NCBI GenBank assembly: GCA_947176925.1
Contig: CAMWSN010000001.1
Span: 1 to 52,941 of the forward strand
DNA: 52,941 nucleotides
Origin: an uncultured Porphyromonadaceae bacterium
GTDB taxonomy: Bacteria; Bacteroidota; Bacteroidia; Bacteroidales; Muribaculaceae
Direction: 5' to 3'
Under the pieces are notes generated by a model. It was not told where the DNA came from. It saw nothing but the letters and a program-made list of their open reading frames with translations, and searched no databases. Position numbers and translations under genes: made by a program. Below are positions 16,594 through 26,276 of the stretch, piece by piece; position 1 is the first letter of the stretch, and each line of letters opens with the position of its first letter.

Positions 16594-18458
16594 AACGTAG
16601 TATTTGGAAAATAATGACGGAGAATTTCTTGATAGTTGAAGCCTTGAGCGGCCATCATCGCGGCGCCGATCTGACACAGGCCCACTCCATGACCCCACCC
16701 CGCTCCATGAAGGATAAATTTATCATCCTGACGGTCAACGACGAAAGCCGACGAGCGCAGGTGGCTTTCACTGAGCCAGCGACGGATAATCAGCTCTTTG
16801 CCGACGATCATTTCCTTCTTGGAACCGCGAATTCTCAATTGATAAATTCTCCCGGAGAGACCGCGGCGAACCGGCTCAAGAGCGTCAATACGTCCGAAAT
16901 CAATCCCGGAGCGACGCCGGATCAGGTCGCTGAGCTCGTCAACTCCGTAAGCGACTTCCCAACGGTAGAAATCGGGCGTGGTTTCGCGGTCAAAATCGTT
17001 CAGGACCTGAGCCAACACCTCTGAGTCCTCACAGTTACAATAAGCCGGCGGAGCAGAAAGAATCCATCGGCGAGCTTCTTCCTCCCCCGTCAGATCAGGA
17101 AGCGGAGAACCTTCCGGGGCGTCAGGTCCGGCTTCAAGATAGGAATGATGGCGCGGCTCCCAGCAGTTTTCAAACAGCTCAAAGGCACCGCCGCAGCATT
17201 TTGAGAACCGGGCGTCGGCAATCCGGCCATCGGCCGTAGTCAGGACAAGGCCGCGGGTGGCATCCACGGCTTGGGCAACCAGGGGCGAGGTTTGGCGCGT
17301 AATACCTTGATACCGCTGGCAATGATCGTCGGAACAGACGTCGAAACCCTCATGATCATCGCGGTCAAACCATTGGAGCAGATCAGCGCCCTCCTTCTCA
17401 TTAACCGGAATGCCTGCGCACGCGCGAACGCGAGTGGCACGCATTTGCGCCAATACCCATGAACGCGAAATGACGGTGTGTGCCTTCAAAAGTTCAATGG
17501 ATGAAGTGGCGCTCATTTCCGACGAAATGACTGACTTGAGATATTCTTCCAAGCCTATTCTATTGACCAAACGGCCGTTAAATTTCATCATCTTACCGCC
17601 ATAGCGGAAAGTTTCGTCGCGCTGCCAGTGAAATCCATCGCCGATTCTGACACCGGCAACAGTGTGAATACCCTCGGCATCGGTCTGAAACTCAGTGGCG
17701 TCGCCGGTCAGCCCGACGTAGAGCTGCGGTTCCTGCTCGGTCACTTCTCGCAGGATTTGCTCGACGCGTTCTCCGGTCAACGCGTCAAAATCCTCACACG
17801 AGACGGCAATCAGTGTGCCACAAAGGTCAATTGACGCGGGCGAGACACCTATTTGATCGTAACACTCCGGGCGGTGTCGGCGGCGGGGAATGACGGTCAA
17901 GACCCCGTCCGTGCAGACAGCATTAATCATCTCGTCGACCGTCTCAGCGCCCTCGCCGGTCAATTTATATGATTCGTATGGTCCGCCGACGTGCATAAAC
18001 CGACTCGGGACAGCCTGAAAATGGAAATGGTCCGGGGCCGACGCTCCGGCCTTGGCTCCATTAAAAAAAATGGTATAACCCGGAAGTTCACGGCTCAATC
18101 GCTTCATCTGGTCAACTCGCCCGCGGAGGGTCTGCGGCTGATGGTCACGCGCGGCAATAGTCAGATGGCCCGGAAAAATAGGAAAAGGATTGACCAGGAT
18201 TTCAAGGTCTTCCCAGGGCATGGAAAGCTGCTCCGGCGGTCGATTCCTGGCACAAAGGAAACAGGGTCTCGCCGCAATTGTCGCCGCATCGACCTTAGCT
18301 CGCGTGCTTACGGCTCGCGACGGATTAAACTGCACGCGATAAGTCGTGCCGCAAGGCATCTCGACCGTCTTGGTCTCAACCCCCTCCAGCGCCCGAAACC
18401 TCTCCGCCGCAGCCGGCCAAAGCCCCAACTGCCTCTCAATAAACTCCTGAATCTCCAT
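16590..18458 (-). CDS. DUF4922 (HIT/GalT-like) - SpoIID/LytB fusion protein
   Basis: A 622-residue two-part protein. Residues 1-250 carry CFLC (66-69), LVNPFPIFPGHLTIA (88-102) and HFHFQ (144-148), the arrangement seen in Ap4A phosphorylase/GalT-like members of the HIT superfamily (DUF4922). Residues about 265-620 are a SpoIID/LytB domain: LEEYLKSVISSEM with a Glu at 314 matching the catalytic Glu of SpoIID, LLKAHTVISRSW (323-334), CCGG (421-424) and GAGWGHGVGLCQIGA (585-599). SpoIID proteins cleave peptidoglycan lacking stem peptides and normally act outside the membrane, yet this one starts MEIQEFIERQLGLWP with no signal peptide. It is coupled to namZ by ATGA. The product of the combined activities is unknown. 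Confidence 0.85.
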   Translation of the reverse strand: MEIQEFIERQLGLWPAAAERFRALEGVETKTVEMPCGTTYRVQFNPSRAVSTRAKVDAATIAARPCFLCARNRPPEQLSMPWEDLEILVNPFPIFPGHLTIAARDHQPQTLRGRVDQMKRLSRELPGYTIFFNGAKAGASAPDHFHFQAVPSRFMHVGGPYESYKLTGEGAETVDEMINAVCTDGVLTVIPRRRHRPECYDQIGVSPASIDLCGTLIAVSCEDFDALTGERVEQILREVTEQEPQLYVGLTGDATEFQTDAEGIHTVAGVRIGDGFHWQRDETFRYGGKMMKFNGRLVNRIGLEEYLKSVISSEMSATSSIELLKAHTVISRSWVLAQMRATRVRACAGIPVNEKEGADLLQWFDRDDHEGFDVCSDDHCQRYQGITRQTSPLVAQAVDATRGLVLTTADGRIADARFSKCCGGAFELFENCWEPRHHSYLEAGPDAPEGSPLPDLTGEEEARRWILSAPPAYCNCEDSEVLAQVLNDFDRETTPDFYRWEVAYGVDELSDLIRRRSGIDFGRIDALEPVRRGLSGRIYQLRIRGSKKEMIVGKELIIRRWLSESHLRSSAFVVDRQDDKFILHGAGWGHGVGLCQIGAAMMAAQGFNYQEILRHYFPNTTL

Positions 18459-18487
18459 CTAATAATTAATCAAGTATTGGATTTCAA

Positions 18488-19942
18488 CTACATTTTCTCA
18501 TTGTTTATCTCTTTCAGAATCTGCCAATACCCGTATCTCTTACCGCCTATACGTTCGATTACTTTCTTCCTCTTAAGTTCAGCAATACCCCGATTTACAG
18601 ACGAGGTTGATAATCCGGTGGTTACCACTATGTTATCCCGAGTTACAGACGGATCTTTAGCTATAAGTGAATATATGACATACGCCCCATGACCAACCTT
18701 TGTTTCATCCTTTGTTTCATCCTTTGTTTCATGGTTTGAAACAATTGTTTTTTTAGCCACCATAACTTTTACAAGGAACGCCGTCTCAAGACCGAGATCA
18801 AAGTCTGCGGCTTCATTTCCATTAGCCTTTAACTCTTCCTGCACACGTTGTACTCCTCTACTGAATCGATTGACAAAACCTATCACTTTCATAGCCTCAG
18901 CCAAGACTCCGTTACGATAGTCATTGACCAATGGAAAGTTTCGTGGATTAGCCTTACCATATAAGCCACCCGGATTCAATATTTCGATTCTATTGACGTA
19001 TTGATAGAATTGAATCGGGCCATTACTTTCATAATCACGGTGACAGATAGCATTCATGAGCAATTCACGAATGGCCCAAGATGGATAATCTACTAAATTT
19101 TCCTCCCTTAATGCACTGACCGGAACAGGGCGTTTTTTTGCGATGGTGGTTGACACGAAGGTATCAAGCTGACTTAAAATCGTCATCAAATTTCCGGAGA
19201 ATTTATAATCACTGGCAATCTCTGCACCTCTACCATCGCCATCGAACCGTACATATTGCACATACGCGCCAGGCAATCTGCGTTCCAAATTTCTACCGAA
19301 CATCAATATACCGGCATAAGTTGGGCAATCATGTTTCATGTCATAGAAGCCTAACGACTGAAGTTGCAATATTACATCACGTTTATCGTTTTCAAGGATC
19401 TCCTCAGGATAGGCCATCGGTAGATACTGTTGACGGAATAATCTCACGTCAAGATCCTCCAGCGAACTGCCTAAACACGGCATTGCATCAAAAGTCTGAA
19501 CATGAGAAGCCCGCTTTTCATATAATCTTCGTTCATCGTCCTCATTTGCAAATCCGCGACGCGGACCGATGCGAACACATATTTTCCCCTTATATTTCAC
19601 CGGCGGAAAATGCGCTGGCGGCACTTCAACCACTACGACAGGTCCTTCATCAAGTTCTACTTTCTCTACTATCATCGAAGGCTGGGGCTGAACATTGCCC
19701 TCTGTTCGGATTGAAGCTAAATTTTTCAGCAACGCATCCGTAATCTTCACAGGCATTACTTTCCCTGTTTTATCATCAGCACCGATAATGAGATAGCCCG
19801 GTTTTTGATAATCAGGCAAATCATTTGAGAACGAACATATTGCCTCTCCGAACTTATCCATCTTGTCTGTTGATATAGTTCGTTCAACCCGATCACTCTC
19901 AAGATCATTGAGCAAACGTTGTATTTCTTTTTTTGATATCAT
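18488..19942 (-). CDS. AlbA_2/Schlafen-like ATP-binding regulator with C-terminal winged helix
   Basis: A 484-residue protein. The N-terminal domain (about 1-125) has DRVERTIST, ICSFSNDLP, GYLIIGADDKTG and VKYKGKICVRIGPRRG, as in AlbA_2 (Schlafen-like) proteins. The middle resembles the HATPase_c_4 ATP-binding domain (YPSWAIRELLMNAICHRDY, then RIEILNPGGLYG). The last 70 residues (DNIVVTTGLSTSSVNRGIAEL) look like a winged helix. A (Lys-Asp-Glu-Thr) repeat links the last two parts. Family members are often called transcriptional regulators or found as accessory and defence genes; the target here is unknown. Its base composition looks richer in A and T than the flanking genes, and it interrupts the cell-wall run between the GT2 and SpoIID genes, suggesting later insertion. 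Confidence 0.8.
   Translation of the reverse strand: MISKKEIQRLLNDLESDRVERTISTDKMDKFGEAICSFSNDLPDYQKPGYLIIGADDKTGKVMPVKITDALLKNLASIRTEGNVQPQPSMIVEKVELDEGPVVVVEVPPAHFPPVKYKGKICVRIGPRRGFANEDDERRLYEKRASHVQTFDAMPCLGSSLEDLDVRLFRQQYLPMAYPEEILENDKRDVILQLQSLGFYDMKHDCPTYAGILMFGRNLERRLPGAYVQYVRFDGDGRGAEIASDYKFSGNLMTILSQLDTFVSTTIAKKRPVPVSALREENLVDYPSWAIRELLMNAICHRDYESNGPIQFYQYVNRIEILNPGGLYGKANPRNFPLVNDYRNGVLAEAMKVIGFVNRFSRGVQRVQEELKANGNEAADFDLGLETAFLVKVMVAKKTIVSNHETKDETKDETKVGHGAYVIYSLIAKDPSVTRDNIVVTTGLSTSSVNRGIAELKRKKVIERIGGKRYGYWQILKEINNEKM
18697..18732 (+). repeat. three perfect 12-bp tandem repeats inside the AlbA_2 gene
   Basis: CCTTTGTTTCAT occurs three times in a row (18697-18708, 18709-18720, 18721-18732). 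On the coding strand it encodes a KDET-type tetrapeptide repeat in the linker before the winged helix. Copy-number change by slippage would alter linker length without shifting the frame. Confidence 0.95.
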
Positions 19943-19999
19943 TTCTCGAGCTTTTGGGAGTATAGGTTTAGCGGTATTCTTTATCTAAGACAAGAACGA

Positions 20000-21259
20000 T
20001 TAGGGAAGGCGGGCAAGGAGTTCGAGGGTGCGGAGGGAGTCTTTGTAGCGGTTGTTGGCGTTGATTTTTTCGCGGGATAGGTTTGAGTCGGAGTTACCGC
20101 CCCATCGACGGCAGAAATATAGGTTGTCAAATATGCGGCCGATGCGGTACTGGCGGCTGATGCGGAGGCCCATGGCGTAGTCCTCGCCATAGCAAGTGTC
20201 AGGGAATCGGAGGCGGCGGGCCACGTCGCGATAAAATGCACGGGGAGCCCCGAGACCATTGATTCTCAAGGCATTGTTGGCTCCGTTACCATCAGTCCAT
20301 TCTTGATGGTCAATCAAACCCGGAGGGATTATGTTAAGGTCGAAGTCAGTCAGGGTGTAAGAGCCGATGACCATAGCGGCGCCGGTTTCGTAGAACCTGT
20401 TGACAATCTTCCGGAGTGTCTGCGGGGAAGAATAGACGTCATCGCTATCTAACTGTATGGCAAAACGTCCGCACTGATCTGAATCAAGGGCTGCGTTCCA
20501 GCATCCGCCGATGCCGTGGCCGGGCTCGGGAATAAGATGAATCAGGCGGGGGTCAGCAGCAGCCAAGGCGGCGATTTTTTCGGAGGTACCGTCGGTGCTG
20601 TGATTGTCAATGACTATGACATTAAACTTGAAGTCTGCTTCCTGATTGAGCGCCGAATGGATTGCATCAGCAATCGTGTTAACCCTGTTTCTCACCGGAA
20701 TAACCACGGATGCTTCCACGGGGTATTCACCCATGAAGTCCAACAGCCGAGGCTCAGTGACAAGTGCATTGAGGGCTCGAAGATGTTCGGTACAAGCTTG
20801 TTCCATCTCAATCTGAGAGGCGCGGTTTCGAGGGTCGACATAGTCAAACTGCTCCTCACCTTCACGCGCGGCCTCCGGTTCGCCGACCACGACAAGCGGC
20901 TCATTGACACAAACAATCCGCCCCATACGGCTCAGGCGCAGACGCAAGTCATAGAAGCCGGCTGCCTTATAATCGGCCGTCATTTCTCCTGCCGCCTTTT
21001 TTAGAAGCTCAGTGCGCACCAAGACTATCGGACCGAAGTCAAAGTCATCTCTCAAGGCACCTTCCTGATAGGAAATCACCGGGGCGGGCCCGTCAGGAGT
21101 CACATAATCGCCATAAACCATTGCGGCGCCGGAATCCTCAGCGACCTGACGGAAACGGGCTTCGTCGACCCGCGCCAAGGGTCGCGAATCAAGTTTGATA
21201 AAAGTATAATCGGAGCCGCCGCAATCGGCTGCAATGCGCTTTATTTCCTGAGAGGTCAT
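20000..21259 (-). CDS. family 2 glycosyltransferase with degenerate N-terminal half
   Basis: A 419-residue protein with a GT-A fold in residues about 183-400: [26 protein letters not shown] (214-225), a GGCWNAALD segment and the metal-binding QLDSDD motif (269-274), then [11 protein letters not shown]. The first 180 residues contain [21 protein letters not shown] and [14 protein letters not shown], which look like the second half of a GT-A domain, so the protein may be a partial duplication or have a non-catalytic N-terminal domain. It overlaps the amidase upstream by ATGA (21259-21256) and ends the Wza-Wzc operon, so it probably adds a sugar to the exported polysaccharide. Donor and acceptor are unknown. 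Confidence 0.88.
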   Translation of the reverse strand: MTSQEIKRIAADCGGSDYTFIKLDSRPLARVDEARFRQVAEDSGAAMVYGDYVTPDGPAPVISYQEGALRDDFDFGPIVLVRTELLKKAAGEMTADYKAAGFYDLRLRLSRMGRIVCVNEPLVVVGEPEAAREGEEQFDYVDPRNRASQIEMEQACTEHLRALNALVTEPRLLDFMGEYPVEASVVIPVRNRVNTIADAIHSALNQEADFKFNVIVIDNHSTDGTSEKIAALAAADPRLIHLIPEPGHGIGGCWNAALDSDQCGRFAIQLDSDDVYSSPQTLRKIVNRFYETGAAMVIGSYTLTDFDLNIIPPGLIDHQEWTDGNGANNALRINGLGAPRAFYRDVARRLRFPDTCYGEDYAMGLRISRQYRIGRIFDNLYFCRRWGGNSDSNLSREKINANNRYKDSLRTLELLARLP

Positions 21260-23781
21260 AACTTGAAGAATTTAACAACTTGTTTCATAAGCTCGGCGCG
21301 CGAGACCTCCGAACGGATAGTTTCAAAGGGGAATCCGAGGGTCACTGCCCGATGACCCGAAGGGCTGAAAGCAACGGCAGCGGGAGCTTGCGTTCCGTCA
21401 TAGCGCATGATGACGGAACCAAGGGACGAAGTGGGATAAATGGCGTCGACGCTCGGGACCTGATAAGGCTCATCGCCAAAATTCATGCCGAACATGAAGC
21501 GCCCTTTGCCAAACTCGCTGAACAAGGACGAGCGCACCTCGCTGACTCCGCCGACGGCCGTAGCGTGGCTCGTGCGCCATTCAATGCCGAGAATCGAACG
21601 GGCAAAATCCTTATCGGCAGCAGAAGACAGGTCGGAGCCAACATAAGAGCCACTGACAAATATCGGGCAACCCTCGGCAGTCAAAGAGCTCAGGCGCGCC
21701 TGGAGTTCAGGGGTAAACGCCTTGAATCTGGAGGGTTTAGCTCCGCGTCCGGTCGGGGTTTCTTTTTGAAGTCCGAGAATCAGGTCCACGGCCTGAGGGC
21801 GGGAAAAATCAGCGACGAACGCCTCGACGGACGAGCTGACAAACGAGCATCCGGCAGCCATCAGCGCCCGTCCGTGGGTAGCCACGAAATCAAACGTATT
21901 GCCCGGGCGGGGAAGCGTCTCGCGGTCAGCATGGCTTGCACCGAAACCGGGCGCATCGTCATGCTCCCAGGGGTGAGAGCGATCAAAGTCATATTGCTTG
22001 CCGGTAAAGGAATAATCTGTACCCCAGGGCACTCCGGGGTCACTGAGCCCGAATCCTGCCATACCTCCCTGAGAGAAGTTATCCGGGCCGGAAACGCGAG
22101 TAAACCCGTTGACGACTAAAACCTCACGCGCGTCATTGCCATTGCCCCGACCGGCGGCAAGAACCTCGGAAGGGAAGGAGCGCCCGCCTCGATTGAGGGC
22201 GATGAGCCGATAGCAGCGCATCTCGCCTCGGGGAATATCGACGGTGAATTCAGTGGATGAGGTTTGACCGACTTCACGCCAGAAAGGGTCTTTATCAGCC
22301 ATCTCCTCAATGATGTAACTATCCGTACGCGCCGTGGATTCTAGCGGATCAACCGTCGGCTGCCAGGAAAGACGATATTGGCCGGAGCCGAGTGAAGATA
22401 TTGCAAAAGCCCGGGGGGCTAAGGGAGTGACAATATAAGAGGCCTGCTTGCGGGCGGCAAGATAGCGAAGCATCCCCTTGTAGACCGCACGCGACACGTC
22501 AAACTTAAACTGCGGGTCCAGTCCGTAACGCATATCGGCTAAGTTCTGATGACTTAGGAGTTCAAGAAGCATGGTCGGGACCTCGGGTACGCGCGCCTCG
22601 ATATAGTTGCGGTCACGGAGTTTGCGGCGCGTCCAATCAGGCTCATATACGGCGCGTATATCACGGACCACAGAGCTGACTATAGAGTCGGCGAGCTGCC
22701 CGCTGAGTGCGCGCGGACGCCCGTCCTTAAATTTCTTTCCTTTGTTGGTGAAATAGATTCCGAGGGTGCCTACGGTGCCATCGCCCTCCTCCGTTCCGGC
22801 ATCCGAATGAAAAGCCATGACGAGGTCCACGGGGATGTTGAGTTCATCGCGAAGATAGTTCACCCACATCGGGCGCGAATAAATATCGTCGCGATAATCG
22901 TCGCCCTCATGGGAGTAGACGCTATCAGGCATTCCCGCATATTGGAGCCAATAACGGGCGGCTTCGGCCCATCGGGGCATACCGCTGGTCTGGCCGTTGC
23001 GGGCCACGTTACCCATGCCGCCACCAAGGCGGACTGCGTCGGCCACGACAACGCCCTGATGTTCAGAGCGGTTGGTGAGACTCAGAATTTCGCGCTCACC
23101 GGCAGCGAAGGGAAAGGTCCCTAAATAAATCCAGGTACCGGCACCGCGGGTCTGGTCCACGGTCACTTCACGCGGACCTACGGCGGTATGTACCGTAAAT
23201 TTCGCATCGGAAATCGCGTCCTTGACAGCCGGATAGCCTATATAGAGGGCGTAATCATCCGATTCCGGAACTTTAGCGCTCCATCGAGCTGTAGACTCCT
23301 TTTCATTAGGTTTGACGGCGGTTTTGACCTGACGGGCATGGCCGAGGGTGAAGGGGTTCTCGCCCTGTTGGAGCTGCGGGCGGGGCATTCCGAAGCCGGC
23401 AACCTTGGTCGGCGTCCATTTTTGTTTCCCGACGGTTTCCTGATAGCCTCCAAGGTCATGGTCCATCAGAAGTTCGGCATGGTGTTCGTCTCTCTCACGG
23501 GGAAGCATGACGTAAGCGCCGGCGTTTTCGAGCATCGGGACGAGGAACGGAACTACATAGGAGCGCGTGTAAAGATCCTCGACGGTGCCGAACAGGCGAC
23601 AACGCTGCCATTTCCAGCGGTCTTCCTTGGCATCATAATAGCGGCCATGACTCTGCCAAAGGCAGATATTGCGTCCGGAGAGTGCGCCCGAGGGTGCATC
23701 CGGTCGCTTTACAACTGATTGCGCCGCAACCTGGAAGATTGCGGCCGCAATTAAAAGGATAGTAAAAGTAAGTTTCTTCAT
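21256..23781 (-). CDS. exported N-acetylmuramoyl-L-alanine amidase with golvesin-like insert (often annotated xanthan lyase)
   Basis: An 841-residue exported protein with signal peptide ([20 protein letters not shown]). The amidase_3 zinc site can be followed: His45 in LWQSHGRYY, His325 in MAFHSDAG, and a catalytic-type Glu407 in [10 protein letters not shown]. Between them, about residues 145-255, lies a beta-domain resembling the golvesin C-terminal-like domain (TGYPAVKD-like strand, [25 protein letters not shown]). Residues about 455-545 look like a fibronectin type III domain and the remainder is a large domain of unknown role. It should cut the amide bond between MurNAc and the stem peptide. 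The TAATG junction with the kinase gene upstream and the ATGA junction with the GT2 gene downstream put it inside the polysaccharide operon. Confidence 0.85.
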   Translation of the reverse strand: MKKLTFTILLIAAAIFQVAAQSVVKRPDAPSGALSGRNICLWQSHGRYYDAKEDRWKWQRCRLFGTVEDLYTRSYVVPFLVPMLENAGAYVMLPRERDEHHAELLMDHDLGGYQETVGKQKWTPTKVAGFGMPRPQLQQGENPFTLGHARQVKTAVKPNEKESTARWSAKVPESDDYALYIGYPAVKDAISDAKFTVHTAVGPREVTVDQTRGAGTWIYLGTFPFAAGEREILSLTNRSEHQGVVVADAVRLGGGMGNVARNGQTSGMPRWAEAARYWLQYAGMPDSVYSHEGDDYRDDIYSRPMWVNYLRDELNIPVDLVMAFHSDAGTEEGDGTVGTLGIYFTNKGKKFKDGRPRALSGQLADSIVSSVVRDIRAVYEPDWTRRKLRDRNYIEARVPEVPTMLLELLSHQNLADMRYGLDPQFKFDVSRAVYKGMLRYLAARKQASYIVTPLAPRAFAISSLGSGQYRLSWQPTVDPLESTARTDSYIIEEMADKDPFWREVGQTSSTEFTVDIPRGEMRCYRLIALNRGGRSFPSEVLAAGRGNGNDAREVLVVNGFTRVSGPDNFSQGGMAGFGLSDPGVPWGTDYSFTGKQYDFDRSHPWEHDDAPGFGASHADRETLPRPGNTFDFVATHGRALMAAGCSFVSSSVEAFVADFSRPQAVDLILGLQKETPTGRGAKPSRFKAFTPELQARLSSLTAEGCPIFVSGSYVGSDLSSAADKDFARSILGIEWRTSHATAVGGVSEVRSSLFSEFGKGRFMFGMNFGDEPYQVPSVDAIYPTSSLGSVIMRYDGTQAPAAVAFSPSGHRAVTLGFPFETIRSEVSRAELMKQVVKFFKL

Positions 23782-26273
23782 TAGTTACGTTCACGGTCTT
23801 TTTTGCGTTCATAGCCATATCCATAGCCATAAGAATAGCCATAACCATAGTGGCCATAGACGCCGTGAACGCGATCTGTTCCGTTAAGAATAATTGCGAG
23901 ATTATTATATCGGTTAGAAGTATAGAGTCCCTGAAGGGTTGAGAGTTCTGACTTATCAAAGAGGCCGGCGCGGATAATGAAGAGGGTCATATCCACGTAG
24001 GGATTAAGGATGAGCGAGTCAGCCACGATTTCCACGGGCGGACAGTCAAAGAAGATATAGTCATAGTTCTGCTTGAGCCATTCGATCATTTCGGGAAGAC
24101 GCTCGGAATAGAGCATCTCGGTGGGGTTCGGCGGGCGATGTCCTTCGGGGAGGATATCGAAGCCTTCAATTCCGTCAATATCCCTGACAACGAGTTTGTT
24201 AAGGTCTGTCTCCTTACCGACGAGATAATCCACCAGGCCGTGGCGGGGCTTTCCGGCGTTGAGCGATACCGTTCCCTTTCGGAGGTCAAAGTCAACGAGA
24301 CAAACCCTATTGCCTTTCACGGCATAAGACGCGGCGGCATTAAGCGAGACGAAGGTTTTGCCCGAGCCTGCATTAAGGGAGACTATCATGATTACGCGGC
24401 CACTGCGGGTGTCGCCTTCATGTTTCTGCATATTGCGCATGAAGTCCATGTTGGTGCGAATCATGCGGAAAGCCTCGGCAGTAATCGAGCGCTCACCGGG
24501 GCGAACCATCAGCGGACGAATCTGAATTCCGTCAGAGCTATGGGTATTTTTCTTGTTTCGGTTAAGCCTCATCCTCTCCATCCATCGGGCCAGGGCGTTA
24601 CGCTTGTCGGCCAAGGGGATTTCACCCATGAAGGGGAGAGAGAGGTCCTCGATATCCTTACGGGAGCGCACGTGGGTATTGGTGACTTCGCGGACGTAGA
24701 TTAGCAGCGTCGGGATAATCAGGCCGATAATCAGGGCTATCAGGTAGATCATCATCTTGCGGGGCGACGTCGGTTCCGTAGGTCCGTAGGGTTCCGTAAC
24801 CATGCGGATATTAGAGGCGGTAAAGGCCTGGCTGAGTTCGTTTTCTTCGCGGCGCTGGAGCAAGAAGACGTAGAGCGATTCCTTGACCTTCTGCTTGCGT
24901 TCCTCGCTCATCAGGTACTTGGCCTGACCGGGGGCCGAGGCCAATTGTCCCTGAGTCTTGGTATCAAGGTTTGAAATCGACTTATATTGGTAATTAAGAC
25001 TCTCTAAGGCGGCGGCCACGGAGGCGAGGATTGCATCGCGCTGCTTGCCGATAGCTTCAGCTTTCTGCACCATCAGCGGGGAGTCTTCCGGGACGGAGAT
25101 GAGTTTGGCGTTACGGTCATTGACGGCTTTATTATATTCCGTAACCAGCGACTGGATATTCGTTCCGGCAATTTCAGCGGTTGCGGGGAGCAGGCGGCTC
25201 AGGTCATTGGTCGCCAAGGTTTGCTGAATAAACTTGGCAATGGCAATATCCTGGCTGAGAGCGTTGAGTTGGCGCTGATTCTCAGCCGATTGCGAGAGAT
25301 AGAGACGGGCCATCTCATCCATATCGACCATTCGGTGAGCGCTCTTATAGTCTGATATTACGGTTTCGACATCGCCAAGTTCCTCCTCGAGTGACTTGAG
25401 GCGTTCGTCGATAAAATTAGAGGTAGCCAAGGCTATTCTGCTCCGTTCGGCAATCCACCGGTCATTATAGGTCTTGACAATTTCATCAAGTACATCGGTG
25501 GCCTTTTTGGCAGTCTCACAGGCGATTGACATTGTCACCACGTCGCCTCGGTCTTCAACGAACTCCGTGCGAAGGCGCTCACAGTAGGAATGTGCCACGG
25601 ACTTGGCCGGAGCATAGGAATAATAGATTGTCGAAGGAATCTCGGGAAGGTTAAGCAGCTTGGGATCAGACATAAAGCGAGTCGGATGAACCGTAATCAC
25701 TCCGATGGGTGTCTTGATGGGCTCACCCATGTTGCCGCTGAATTCTCCGTCATATTTATCCTTGTTGAACTTCAGTTTGTCAAGGACCACGGAAGTTTTG
25801 TCGTCTGACATTTTCACCCTCAGGGAGAACCTGACAGTGGCCAGCAGAGAGTCATTCCATTCAACTATTATCGGCGAATTATGATATAGTTCCTGGCGAC
25901 GCAGGCGCAGCGGGTAGCTGTATACCTCATTGAGTTCCAAGCGGTTGACGACCTGCTCCATAACCTCCGGCGAGGAAAGGACAAACATCTCATTAAGAAT
26001 CGAAGCCGGCACGGTGTTGAGGCCCATAATGGTCGAGACGTCCGTATTGAAGTTTTGGGTCGTGTCGTCCTTAAGGAGTATGTCGGTCGTGCGGGTATAC
26101 ATCGGCGTAGCCCGAAGCATATATAACGTAGCGAGGACAATTACGGCTAATATGGAGATTACAAACCATGTCCATTTTGCCCGGATATTTTTGAAAAGTT
26201 CCGTCAGGGAAATGGTCTGTTCCTCGTCGACGTTCTGAATGGGAGCGATCGGTTTATTGGTAAGCTCTTGCAT
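23781..26273 (-). CDS. Wzc-like polysaccharide co-polymerase and BY-type tyrosine autokinase
   Basis: An 830-residue inner-membrane protein. A Wzz-type domain is bounded by membrane segments at about 34-54 and 507-527, with long coiled-coil helices between (280-470). The cytoplasmic kinase has Walker A NAGSGKT (634-640), Walker A' CLVDFDLRKG (658-667) and Walker B YIFFDCPP (739-746). The C-terminus is a Tyr/Gly cluster with eight tyrosines between 806 and 821, the usual autophosphorylation site. It would control the length and export of a capsule or exopolysaccharide together with the Wza-like protein. It follows that gene by three bases and touches the amidase gene by TAATG. The Walker A lacks the Pro common in this position (LPGEGKT-type) but keeps the GKT. 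Confidence 0.93.
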   Translation of the reverse strand: MQELTNKPIAPIQNVDEEQTISLTELFKNIRAKWTWFVISILAVIVLATLYMLRATPMYTRTTDILLKDDTTQNFNTDVSTIMGLNTVPASILNEMFVLSSPEVMEQVVNRLELNEVYSYPLRLRRQELYHNSPIIVEWNDSLLATVRFSLRVKMSDDKTSVVLDKLKFNKDKYDGEFSGNMGEPIKTPIGVITVHPTRFMSDPKLLNLPEIPSTIYYSYAPAKSVAHSYCERLRTEFVEDRGDVVTMSIACETAKKATDVLDEIVKTYNDRWIAERSRIALATSNFIDERLKSLEEELGDVETVISDYKSAHRMVDMDEMARLYLSQSAENQRQLNALSQDIAIAKFIQQTLATNDLSRLLPATAEIAGTNIQSLVTEYNKAVNDRNAKLISVPEDSPLMVQKAEAIGKQRDAILASVAAALESLNYQYKSISNLDTKTQGQLASAPGQAKYLMSEERKQKVKESLYVFLLQRREENELSQAFTASNIRMVTEPYGPTEPTSPRKMMIYLIALIIGLIIPTLLIYVREVTNTHVRSRKDIEDLSLPFMGEIPLADKRNALARWMERMRLNRNKKNTHSSDGIQIRPLMVRPGERSITAEAFRMIRTNMDFMRNMQKHEGDTRSGRVIMIVSLNAGSGKTFVSLNAAASYAVKGNRVCLVDFDLRKGTVSLNAGKPRHGLVDYLVGKETDLNKLVVRDIDGIEGFDILPEGHRPPNPTEMLYSERLPEMIEWLKQNYDYIFFDCPPVEIVADSLILNPYVDMTLFIIRAGLFDKSELSTLQGLYTSNRYNNLAIILNGTDRVHGVYGHYGYGYSYGYGYGYERKKDRERN

Positions 26274-26276
26274 GGC

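Noticed and set aside
16594-16698. 35-residue N-terminal extension of NamZ
   Set aside because: It lies wholly inside the DUF4922-SpoIID gene, is Arg/Ser-rich and would bury the signal peptide.
18697-18732. CRISPR-like repeats
   Set aside because: Units are 12 bp, directly adjacent without spacers and in frame within a coding region.
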